Assembly (NCBI RefSeq): GCF_027942865.1
Contig: NC_134528.1
Coordinates: forward strand, 8,613,586-8,677,585
DNA from: Odontesthes bonariensis
Lineage: Eukaryota > Chordata > Actinopteri > Atheriniformes > Atherinopsidae
Reading direction: 5' to 3'
Length of the DNA stretch: 64,000 bases
Each line of letters opens with the position of its first letter. The first letter of the stretch is position 1. A program made the position numbers and the translations under genes. Below the pieces are notes generated by a model. The model made no database searches. It was given only the letters and a program-made list of their open reading frames with translations, and was not told where the DNA came from. Positions 1-12,100 of the stretch are shown here, piece after piece.

Positions 1-2664
1 CCTGAAAATGATACATTTCAAAGTTTTTAACCACCAAACTTAGAAAAAACAAAACAACAACAAAAAAAACTTAGAGTTTCCAACTCTTCTTGCCCTCTGA
101 GATACCTCTCAGATGGAAACTTTGGAGCTAGAAGAGCTTTAAAAAGCCTGGATGTCCACAGCTGTGGGGATTCGCTCATTCGGCCTTGCTTTTACTTTCT
201 TCTCCACCTAGATTGTGCTAACTTCTCGTTGCTTGCTGACTTGTTTCGTCAGTTCCTTGCAGCACAGCTCCACCTCACATGTAGGCGGGGTTAGTTCCTG
301 AAAATAATCTGCATACAATAAACAGACTGTCTCCCCTTCCTGAGGATGAGGAGGGTACTCCACTAACCCTGGCCATAGCATCGATGGCTGCTTTTTCTCA
401 CGATATACCGTGTAACCAGCGGCGTCGAACAGGGGGGAAAAGTCAGACTGATTCACAGGGTCCAGCCAACAGGGGGGGCCCCTGGGAGGGCCCCCAAGGG
501 AAATTTTCTCCTTCTTTCGTTTTTTAAAAATTATTTTTTAAATAATGGCAATATATATTGGTAATTTATGCAAATCCAATGTTCTCTGGAAATACATCTG
601 TTGAAATGTATATCCCAGCCTGAAAATAGGCTATAATCTATATCAGACACCCCCATTATCAGTGCGCATTGGTTTAGTCCGCCCCCTCTGGCGGACTTTT
701 GATTGTACATGCGCAATAAATTTCCCTCACTTCATCATCAAAACGGTGTATAACTGAAAACAGTAGTGAGATATTTAACCAGGTCTTCTCTTTAACACCT
801 GCCCTGTCCGGGGGTTCAGTCAATGAGCTTGTCAGTAGTTTTAATGCTAAAATGTTAAAGGTAGGGTAGGAGATCCTGGATTTTGAGTCCAGCGAAGCTG
901 CATTTTGAAAATACACAGGTCAAAAGTCCCAACCCCTTTATTCAGACTTTTCCCTCGAAGCCACGCCTCTAGAGTACATGAACGCGCAATGCTTGTTCAC
1001 GAGCACGAAGGTGCACGAGCGCGGTTCTGACAGCAAGCATCGATCATTGCCGTATTTAGTATATGCTAACTATACGTTTAATAATGCTAGGTGCTAGCCA
1101 AGCTGGCTCTAGTTTAGCTTCCTGCCAAGCTTCTGGACGCGTAATTCGTTCACGGAGCAGGGTACGCGCACAGGGGGGGGGAGGGGGAGGGAGGAGCAGA
1201 TTGCAGTTTGATAGACAGCATCAGTATCCAATCATTGTGAACGGTCCGTTCAGTAGGATTGGATAGTGTTTTTCCTGGATTGTTCGTTCTGGAGGCCACT
1301 AAAACTTTTAATTTTATTGGTTGCAATGGGGGTGTGAAAAGTATTTCAAGCAGTATGTAAATAAATGCTCCAGATAAAGAACCTCTACCCCACCTTTAAA
1401 TGTTATGGATGCTACTATTAAGGTGAAGGTTATCTCTGGAAGGAAGAAGTCTCCATGGCGAAATTCCACACTGGTGAAAAATGGGATTACCCATTTTTTT
1501 TTTTTGGGGGGGGGGTCCATGGTAGTGGTTGTTCCTGGGGCCCCAAATTTGGTGCTACGCCCCTGCGTGTAACACATAAAATATATCACCTGATAAGGTT
1601 AAAACTTGATTTTTAGTGGAAGAAGACTTTAATTTCATACAGTTTATATAGAGCAGCTATCCAATACAGAGAAAGTAGCCATTTAGAGAAGTTTGGAAAT
1701 ATAGTATTCATCCCCAGAAAAAGAATATTGCCTTTAAGAGCTCGGATTTGGTGGCCTCTGGATTTTCTACTTTCATTTATACTCAATCACATCCATTTGA
1801 TGCTCACATTTCACTTGAAAAACATTATAGCTGACATTTGTGTTCTTAATTGGTCAACGTGAAATAATAGACTTATTCTTGGACATCATGAACAATAAAA
1901 TCACAGTATGTGTGCGACCCATAACTAGTTATATATTGTTATTCTGACATGTCCTATGTTTGTGTTGTGTCTTAAGGATGAACGTGCAGCAAAACGTGCA
2001 AAGTAAAAAAGGGTAATTTATTGATTTTTATCATGAATTGAGCACATAAAGATCTTTTAAACTGTGTCATAAAATAGCCAGCTGGATTTAAATGGGTAGC
2101 TGTATGTTTATCTGTAGCAGATGCATATGGATTACTCTGTGTATCCCAATGCTACCCGGTTGCACTGTCCTATCCACGACAAAAGAAGTCCTTGTTTGTC
2201 TTTTTGTAGCCTCTTACACTCTTAGCCTCTTTTGATATTATTCTCTAATCTTTGGTCAACATTTTAAGAAAACACTGGGCCTGCTTTTCATGTATCATAG
2301 GTCATCTTCAGTCACTTAACATCAGTGAAATGACTTGTGATTGGCAGCTGCCTGATAACTGGCCAATCAGCTTGTCTGACATGCTGGTTTAGGGCCTCTG
2401 AACCATCAAAGTTTAACATTTAACTTTTTACATTTAATCCTTTGTGGGGCTGGAAAAGCTTGCTTACATATCAATCAATCAATCCATCCAATAGCTGAGA
2501 CATTTCAACATGACATGGGAGTTTAGTGGTTTAGACGTCCCAGTCTGGGCTGAAATCTAACCCCTACAGCCTGATTTTACACCTCACGAAAACCACCTCT
2601 TCTTCTGTTCTAAACAGCCTGATAAATTGTTTTTTTTTTGTTTGTTTGTTTTCTGTGGTTACAG
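1..2664. other. Upstream region of the slc16a5-like gene; repeat-derived, no gene recognised
   Basis: No recognisable coding exon is seen. The stretch at about 840-1290 (a GTAGGGTAGGAGATCC start, then CpG-rich sequence and a G-rich run near 1171-1190) resembles dispersed fish repeats. A T/G homopolymer run lies at about 1493-1515. A minus-strand open frame at 208-456 has no family match I know and ends in a G-rich tract. The non-coding first exon of the transporter gene may lie here, but no promoter can be placed. The pyrimidine-rich tract and ACAG at 2630-2664 form the acceptor of the first recognised exon. Confidence 0.5.
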
Positions 2665-2697
2665 GTCTCCTTAAAGGACGCAGCAAGTTGCAGTGAC

Positions 2698-2772
2698 ATG
2701 GGCAGCAAAAGTGATTACATTCCCAGTAGAGCTAACACAGCAGCCTTGCCTGTGCTGCCAGTCAGAAAATGA
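2698..2772 (+). promoter_or_regulatory. Upstream ORF whose stop overlaps the slc16a5 start (ATGA)
   Basis: An ATG at 2698 opens a 24-codon reading frame that ends in TGA at 2770-2772. The main ATG is 2769-2771, so stop and start share four bases as ATGA. The frame lies wholly in the exon that starts at 2665, so it should be in any mRNA using that acceptor. Such an arrangement would make main-frame translation depend on leaky scanning or reinitiation. That role is inference; the overlap itself is seen. Confidence 0.5.
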
Positions 2773-3147
2773 CTCAGAGAAATGGAATCGGGGGCTCGAG
2801 TGATGATCGTCTCGCCTCAGAGGCCTCCAAGGCTTCTGAGCTGGCCAACGGCACCGAGCACGAGGAAGTGCAGGAGCCCAATGAATGTGAGTGCGAGGAG
2901 AGGGGGCAGGGGAGTGAAAGCAGAGACCCCGGGGCTGGAACTGGAATTGGAGCTGGAGCAGTCACGGCTCCAGATGGCGGTTGGGGTTGGGCGGTGCTGG
3001 TTTCCACCATCATGGTCCTGGCTTTGACCTTGGGGTTCCCCTCCTGTGTGGGAATCTTCTACACAGACCTGCAGAATGAATTCCAAGCCTCCAACAGCGA
3101 AACGTCCTGGGTGCCCTCCATCATGACGTCAATGCTTCACGCAGGAG
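2769..3147 (+). CDS. slc16a5: slc16a5 coding exon 1
   Basis: Encodes the acidic N-tail, the DGGWGW signature and helix 1 up to MLHAGG. The donor GTAAAG starts at 3148 after one base of the glycine codon. Confidence 0.88.
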
Positions 3148-6100
3148 GTAAAGCAGAGAGACCAGGAAATGAACAGAGCCACGGTTGTCTTTTAGTTAAA
3201 GTTCAACTTTATGTTTACTCATTCCATCTTACTTGGCCTTATTAAACCCGCTTTGCTTATTTAAATGAAACTAAACTAACTGATGAACCAGAGTGCTTTA
3301 GATCTCTTTAGCAGAACTAATTACAAAACATTACTTGAATGTTTTTTTTCCTTTTATTCCCCCAGTGGGATAGTTTTAATTTGTACCTGCTGTTATCCTC
3401 CTGGGAGGCGTGAAAGCAGAGAATGAGAATTTGAGGGTGTTTTATCGGTCTTGCTGTGTTTATGTTGGTTTAGAGAAGATTATTTCTTGAGAAACTGCAG
3501 CACATTTATTTCCCACAACCCACAGTTCATGTTTACAGAGATGTGGTAACCTTAAAGTGACAAACAAACCCTCTTTCAGCACACCTTGCATGAGGCTTAA
3601 GAGCGTAATTTAATCCAGGTAAACCTTAAAGGGACACCGTGTTGCTTTGAAACGATGAAATCGCACCTTCATTCCTTACAAGATGAAATGTTGAACTCAG
3701 AAAAAATGAAGTGCACCCTTCATGAATCCATAAACTCTGGGGTTTTATTGCTACAACTGACCCAGTCGATCAGCTAATGATGCTAATAACTGATCTTAGT
3801 AAGTTAGTTTCCCAACCTCTGCACAACTTTGTGCTATCGTTACTCCAGTGTCTGAATACTTTTGTCCTAGAGCAAATATTAGATTAGTTTATTTAGAAAC
3901 CTATCCAATTAAACAATTTGATCCAGACTCTGAAGCCATAAAATATAACTTCTCATAGGAATCAACCAGCTTTTCCATAACATAGCTACCGCTTCAACAG
4001 ACTAATGAAGCATTTATCATATCAAATCGAATCAAATGTATTTGTATAGCACATCTCATGTACAAACAATTCAAAGTGCTTCACATAAAATAAAAGCATT
4101 GCAGCAGGGAGTGTAAGAAGCATTAAAAAATACATAAAAGAATATAAAGAGAAACAAATGAAATAATTTAAATGAATTTAAAAACAAGCAACAGTCCGGA
4201 TAGATTAAAAGATAGCGTGCAGATTTCATGCATAGACACATGAGAAAAGAAATGTTTTTAACCTGGATTTAAAAATGTCTCCATTTGGTGAAAGTTTAAT
4301 CTCCACTGGCAGTGTGTTCCACTTGTTTGCAGCATAACAGCTAAATGCTGCTTCTCCATGTTTAGTATTTAATGTTCCTTATCTCAGAAAAGGACTATAT
4401 ACCGTAGCTTTTGCTGTTAATTCTGTTTTGATAAGTTATGACCGCAGTTGTCGCAATTCAGCAAATAATTTCCCTCTCTTCACGGAAGTACGAGATGTCA
4501 TATCACACCTAAAGGTTGTTAATAAGAAGTGCTTTTTGAAATGCTGAAGCTCGGTCAATTTTTAGCTTTTGCTATCATTGTTTAGAACCAGAAATTACCA
4601 TATTTGAACATTTAGAGCCACCTATTGGCACAGGTGGAGTCTATTTTTACAAATATGATTTTTAAGTATGTTTTGTAAAAATAATAATTATTGAAATATT
4701 GTCGTTATCCTTACGATCAAGCTGTTTATATCCAAAGATGCTGCTCAGTGTTTGCCATTTTGCACCACTATAAAAATACAGGAGCTCAGAAGGTACAAAA
4801 CAAACACTGGCTCTAAGGCTGACCTTTAATGTGTTTTTGAAGCCAGTTTTTCAGAGTTTTGATGTGGATAGGGGGTGTTCAGTTGTCTGCAATCCACAAT
4901 TTGTACCTTTAGATGTGACTATAGTCAACACACGACCCCTCTAAACAGCTCTGGTGATAACAGCGACCGTGCGTTTCTTCTGACTTCTTAAAACTTGCAG
5001 TCGTAAACAGAAACCCAGACTTTATTTTCCCAGTTAAATGTTGGTCAGTAGCAGTAAAACGGTCGGTCAGTATGAACAACACAGCACTGACACATTTGCA
5101 GGAGAGTAAATAGGTCAATAACACGGGATGTTTTCCTGTGAATCCTTTTGTGTGTAGGCAGGAAATGAGATAAGAGGATGAAAAAATGTAGCTGATTTCA
5201 TAAGAATTTAGACATTTAGTAGTCTTCCTTTCTTAGTCCAGGATATTATTCACTAAAAGTATATTAGTCTAGTCAGTGATGTCAGCATCCTTTTTCCTAT
5301 AATGGTTAAATATTAGCTTTATGGTGGGAAAAGGTCCTTTAAAGTCAGTAAAGAGAAAGAAGGTAAACGTTAATCATGGATTGGCAAGTTTGTGTAGCAG
5401 AATGTAGATTTATGACCAGAAGTTTTATGTGCTGCTACTTTTTGCTGAGTGTAATCAGTGCAGCCAATTTCCTTGTAAGTTTCCTGATTTAAAAAATCAG
5501 TCAAAAATGCAGAAGAACCCCATGACAGCAATGTTTTTTTAGTCTCAGTCCTCATCTCAGTCCTGGGGTCTGGTCAAATCCTCTATTTTGCCCAGGAGCC
5601 GTCCTAATTGAGTGAAACGACACGGAAGTGTCTAAGCAGCTGTTCGAATTCCCCGTGTGCTAAGGAAAGGAGCTCAGATGTTTCCTTCATTTTCTCCGTT
5701 AGCATACGATACACTGGACCATCCTTGATGAGAGAAAGGAGATTATTCCGTCCCACAACTCCTTGCTGTGGAAACTTCATCCAGTCATTTTACCTGTTAT
5801 TCATGTGGATGAATATGAGGACATGATGGTGTGTTTTAGCAGCCTGTGCCAACAATATATTGAACTTGTTTATCCTTTTTTTTTTCCTTTTTTTCTTTAG
5901 TGACAAACCTTAATAATAAAATAATATTCTGTATTACCTCTAATATATTATATAACTTCCATGTAACAATGTGATGGGGTTGCATTTTATGAAGTATCTA
6001 AAGCACTTTTTGTCGAATATTTATGGAGCATCTGTAGCTTTAGTGCTGCAGAACTACATGGATTACATGGATTAGCAACATTTTTTTAAAGAATATCTTG

Positions 6101-9100
6101 GTGACAGGTGTAGTCATGGGAGGGAAGCATCTTTCAGTTCTAAGATTTTCCGTCAAGACATGAATAAATTGTATCTGGTCCTCATCAGGTCTTAAAGTCG
6201 TGAAGTTGTCACTATCACCTCCTCTTTTATAGAGCTGCTCAGACTCACTGCAGCACCTGGCTGCTGTTTATTCTCTTTATTGAATTCTATGAAAGAAGTA
6301 AGGCTGGTTTATTCTAATGAATAATGACGCAGTGTAATAAATCATATGTTGTTGTCATCTGAGGTTGCATTTATGTCGTGTTAAGACCTGCTAAGGACCA
6401 GATTATTTTTATTATGTCATATGTAAAGCCTTAGAACTGAAGGAGGTGCATGTGCTTTATTTTTTAGATGACAATAAATTATATGATAACATCTATGAGG
6501 AAAAAAGAGGAGATGAACGTACCTCCAGTGTTTTATCTCTGATTCACTTTCTAAAACTTTTTTACTCCCAACAGCAGCCACAAAAAGTGACATGCACTAT
6601 CGATTTAAATGTTTACAAGTTTTTGATCTGCGATAAAAAGGAAGCTTTCCATTCACATTGAATCCGTGGATGGTGCTCAGTAATCACTCTTTCTATCGGA
6701 GGAATCTGGTGGTCACATCAAAACAATTTGTACTGGTCGGTGCCGTCACAACGCCATATAACCTAAATTCCTCTCCTTCTACATTCCTTCCTGCATTTCC
6801 TGATGGGTTCCGTCTTTATTGAGCTGCCAGGTTTGAGTTGAAGAATCTTTTCAGAGAACAGCAAGTAACCATTAGGTGACCATTAGATTGTGAAGTTTTA
6901 CCGGAGTCAAATTCCTTGTTTGTTTAGTCAAACCTGGCCAATAAAGCCGATTCTCATTCTGATTCTGACCTGAAAGTAAAGTATAAACATGTAACTTAGA
7001 GCTCATGTTTTTGCTTCCTTTGGCTTTTGCATGCAAATCTCTGTTACTTTCCATGTATGTTTTGTCTTTAACAAAGTTCAGTGTCAGAATACAAAAAAAA
7101 AAAGAGAAAAGAAATTGCTTTGTTTTTCTGTTGTTTCTACTTAACGATTGTGCAGAGCAGGTTGTACTGTTCTGCTTCTTCTTTCTTGAGGTTCTGGTTG
7201 CAAGTGATGTGTGATATTCTCCCTGTTCCTGAAAATAAATACTCTCTACTATAAGTGGCAACATGATAGTGCAACACCTGGGTTTCAGCTGCAGTGCAAA
7301 ACAGTGTCTTCCCTTTATTCTGACCGGGTGGTTTCTATAACAAAAGCTCTGCAAATGGAAAAAATCCCTGAGGCCTCTGAAATAAATCCTGTTTGTGTTT
7401 CAAAGCATTTAAAAGCAGAACCAGAGCATTACAATGACATTAAAAGCCAGTTTTAGACTGTATGGGCCTGAATTATTACAGAAAGGCAGAAAACACTTGA
7501 AAGAATAATTCCAAACTAATCCTTTAATTCTATTTCTGTCTAACCAAACTAGAAGTGAGTACCAGGACGGGAGTATTTGCAGATCTGGTGGATTTTGGGG
7601 ACAAGAATGCTTTGATCTTTTAGATTATTCAGAGCAGAAAGAAATGAGGCAAAAACTTCAGGTTTATCTTCATTAATCTGCATGAAGTAGTCACCTCCTT
7701 TCCGTTTCATCAGCTGAAGAATCGACTTCTTGCCATTAAAACTGTAACATTTCATGACCCTAAAGCTAAAGTGTCAGCATGACCTTAAACAATTAAAGAT
7801 TTGTATTAACTGTAATGTTTTCAAGCACCCTGACACTCGTGTTTGACTCAGTTAAGGTCTAATTATTAACCACATTGATACCTTCCTTCCCTGTTGCCCC
7901 ACAACAAAGTCAGACCGAGTTAAATTTAACCCCCCCCCCCCCCCTCAGTGACATTCACAGAGACTTCCTCCTCACTCACAGGTTATTTATGAGTACCAGT
8001 TGACCAATATGACAAGCTATAAACGTTAAGTTTGCTCAGCCCAGTAAATGGGCATGGTTTCGTAACAAAATCCTGTTAAACTGTAAGTTGCACACATCAA
8101 AAGCAGCTGAATGAAAGGTGTGCTGTGTGCATACATGGGTGCGAAACACAAATCACAGAGCAAACATCCTTTAAATCTGCTGTCCGTTTGAAAGGTCGTT
8201 CAGCCGTTACAGATTACAGCTGAGCAAGTTATGTGAAACAGGACTAAGAAAACAGCCTCTCCTCTGCTTCGTAAGCCTCAACTCACTTCTGCTCTGGTAT
8301 GCATCAACCTAAGAGCATTAAATCTGTTCCACAGGTCCCCTTTGTAGCGTGCTGGTGGAGAAGTTTGGCTGCCGAGCGACGGTCATGTTTGGCGGAGTCC
8401 TGAGCGGGGTTGGAATGACTGCCAGCTCGTTCACCCGCTCCATCACCGAGCTTTACATCACGGCCGGGGTCGTTACAGGTCGGCAAACACACGGTGGATT
8501 TATCCTCACAGCTGACACCTGATGGCCATGGCAACACACAGATGTCCATTACTAGCAGATGCAGTCAGAAACCAGCTAGGAAATCATTTTTCAGATAACT
8601 GTAAATTCAAAGTAGCTTTTTATTGCATTTTTTTCCACTGAAGCTGCCCCAAAAAAAATCACTTAATGCAGCTTTAAACATGAAAGTCCCCATGAAATCA
8701 CATTCAAAGCTTAAGTCCTGTAATGCATACCATATCTCCTATCCACCAGCAAAGGAAAAAGTCATTTTTAAAAATTTATTTAAAAGTATTTTAGGGTTTA
8801 TTAGGGTCTTGAAAAGCAATGAAAAGTCCTCACGACTCATCATGCACTAAGCGGCGTTTATTAGTTCTACAAGAGGTTGCGTTCAATGAATCGCCTTCTT
8901 GAATTTCAGATATCAGTATAGCTGATGTGGATCGGTGTGCAGGGTCTGATCACACAAGTGGAGCTGACCGATGAGAGCAAACTAGGCCTTTCAGGAGGGG
9001 GTCTCCTCACGAGCTTGTGTTTTCATATGATAACAGCACTCTGTTTGCCATCTCATTGGATCTGTAACTACAAAAAAATGTAACTTTAAGGTCCAAGTGC

Positions 9101-12100
9101 ACCTATTTTCACATTTTCTATATGTTGAAATGAAACAAAAGTTCTCAAAAGTGTTTCCTTGGCCACGAAATTGGTATATGACCCCGAATAAAAAAAGTTG
9201 AAAACATTTGATTTGATTTAATTCTATGAAGACTGTAAATTCTTTCCCAAATTAGTTTATCTGCCTTGGAGGTTTGTTAAAATCTTATGCGATGGACTGA
9301 CTTTTCTGTATTGCTGTGGTTCCAGAAAACTGATTTTTTTTTTTAGACCAAGATTTAAAATATAGTGTTTTTTCAAAGCTTTTTCCTCTTTATAAAGATA
9401 CTTATCAGTAATTTTGAACCCTTAAAGGATGGTAACAGGTAGTTGACAGGACGAGGGGGTAGAGAGCAACAGTCACATGCAGCAAAAAGGTCTGAGTTGA
9501 AGACCAAATGTCAGCGGTAAGCAGAAAGCCTTAGGTGCATATTTCTTTAATCTTTGTAGACCATCTCTGCTTTCTCTGGAGGTGAAAGTGACTGTGTTCT
9601 CGCATTGTTACAGGACTTGGTTTCTGCTTCAGCTTCCAACCAGCTGTGACCATTATGGGACACTACTTTGTGCGCCGTCGTGCGTTTGCCAACGCCATGT
9701 CCTCCACGGGTACAGCGCTGGGACTGTGCACCCTGCCTTTCCTGGGAAACTACCTCCACACAGAGCTGGGCTGGAGGGGAAGCTTTCTTGTTCTGGGGGC
9801 CGTGCTGCTGAACAGCTGCGTGTGTGGAGCTGTGATGAGGCCTCTTCAGCCCAACAAGCATCGCGGGCAGCCGCTGATGAACCACGGACCTCCTCCTCCA
9901 GACCAGAAGAGTGAGAAGAAGAAAAAAGGGATGATGAGGACTATAGGGAACTGCCTGTTGGCCTGCCTGAGAAAACACATGGCGTTCGATCAGTTCTGCA
10001 ACAACCCGCGTTACTGTGTCTATGCCATTGGCATCACCTGGATGATGCTCGGGTTTGTGGTGCCCTTGGTGTATCTGGTTCCCTACGCCACAGCATACAA
10101 CATGGATCAGAGCCGGGCCGCGCTGCTGCTCTCCATCCTGGGGATCGTCAACATTGTGGTGCGGCCACCGTTTGGCATCATCTTCAACATGCCCTGGTTT
10201 AAAGGGCGACATATTTATGTGTTTGCCTCAGCTTTGCTGGTCAATGGGCTCAGTAATGGAATCTGCTGCTTCGGGCCCAGCTTCAATGTACTGCTGACTT
10301 ATGTAATCATGTACGGGCTTTCAATGAGCGTGGTGGGGTCCCTGATGTTTACTGTCCTCATGGATATTGTGGAGATGAACCGCTTTCCCTCCGCTCTGGG
10401 TCTGCTGGCTGTGATGGAGAGCATCACCCTGCTGATTGGACCTCCACTGGCAGGTAATGTGCACAAAGGGAGATTTAGAGGACAGATAAAATGGCAGTTT
10501 CATGCACAGTCACTCTGTTAACAGAACATGTAGATGGAGTTTCTTTCAGCAAACAGTTTTGCAGATTTACAGATATCGTTTTATGTAGAAAATTCATAGG
10601 ACCAGATCAGCATAAACGGGTAGAACCAGCTAACCAGACTAGACCAGATGCTCAGTAACTCACTAAAGGTTCATTATGTACCAGAAGATCTGAGATTAAA
10701 CTGTTTAAAATTTTATAAAAAAAAAAAACAACAGCAATTTAAAATGAATTATGTGATGGAAGGAAGTCGGTGTAGAGACCCAAGATGGAGTGATATGATT
10801 CACTTTTCTGGTCTTGGTGAGCAGCAGCGTTCTGATCCATCGTTTAGGCAGAGCAGTAAATACACTGTTACAGTAATCAAGTCTACTGAGGATAATGCAT
10901 GGAGCAGCTTTTCTAAATCACTCTGACACATTAGTCCGTTAATCCTTGAAATATTCTTCAGGTCCATAATCCATAATAGTCCATAATGACACACAGATTT
11001 CTGGCTTGGTTTGTAGTTTTTAACATTACAGATTGAAGTTGAGTTTAGATTTTTAACCGTTCTTATTTGTCCACAAATAGTTTTGTCTTTGTTTAACTAA
11101 AGAAAGGAGAAAAGAAAATCTGTGTCACCGGTACTTGGATAGATAAGCTTGCATTTTTTAAGGTGAACTTTGGAACACGTTTTGCTTCTTTTTGTCATTC
11201 CTTCTGCTTTTTACTTTCTACGCCTAAAGAATTTCCTCCTTGAAACACTTTAACCCTCAGGAGTCTTTGCAGGCATCACAAATCACGCAGAGAAATAATT
11301 CTTTCATGCCTTTACATTGTTTTTTTGTGTAAAAGACGTCTGTGGTGTATATGGTGGGTTTTGAGATTTAAGCCTGGTTTATAGTCGGTAACGCAAGACG
11401 CAACGCAAGACGCAACGCAAGCCCTTGCGCGGTTGCAAGCCCCCCCTTGCGTGCTTGCATGTGTCACCTCAATTTTCTAAACTTTACGCAAGACGCAAGC
11501 GCAAGCCACTGGCTGTGTTCGAAACCGCCAACTACTTGAAAACGGCATACTCGATCTGACAGTATGCAGAGCGTTTACACACAGTGCACTTCACTCCTGC
11601 CCGAGCCGAAATCGGCCGGCCTGAAAAGCTGATTTCCCTTAAGCTATAAACTCTGTAAATATATAACTTTAGCAACATTTGAAACATTTTCAGGCGAGAA
11701 AGTAGTCGTTTAGACCCCCAAAGTGTTGAAAATCTGACAAAATACCGGCTATTTACAATAAGAAGAAGCATGAATCCACTCGAAGAGATCCTGGCGGTGA
11801 ATTTCCTTTAATCATAGTAGGCTTGTCATTGAAAAAACCCGCTACTCCACCTACTGTCCTGGCGGTGAATCGCCACGCAGCACACGCAACCGCCGACAAA
11901 GCAAAATGAAGTATAAACGTCTCGAGCCATTAACATACGCGCAAGACGCAAGCGCAAGGGCAGTTAAAAGAAGTATAACTTTACCGAGCTTATGATCGGT
12001 CCGCAAAGGCAGCATGCACCGCAGTCTCTGACTTTTATATTACAGACTCCGGAGGGTTAAGTGCAAAATATGAAATCCACAGCCTTCTTTTTCTGTAACA

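Larger units (their letters stand above)
3148..8334. other. slc16a5 intron 1
   Basis: Intron of 5.2 kb. It contains a LINE/SINE-like tail near 4021-4400 and one copy of a dispersed repeat at about 5640-6020 that recurs at 60390-60680. A run of 15 C is at 7930-7944. No exon-like conservation was recognised elsewhere. Confidence 0.7.

Noticed and set aside
208-456. 82-codon minus-strand frame as a gene
   Set aside because: No recognised domain, no splice support, and surrounded by repeat-like sequence. It cannot be supported.
2774-3086. Open frames antisense or out of frame to the first slc16a5 exon
   Set aside because: They are shadows of a GC-rich exon. The + frame from 2769 matches MCT6 and splices correctly.
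9547-10212. 221-codon minus-strand open frame
   Set aside because: It lies antisense to slc16a5 exon 3; composition is low-complexity and no family match is seen.
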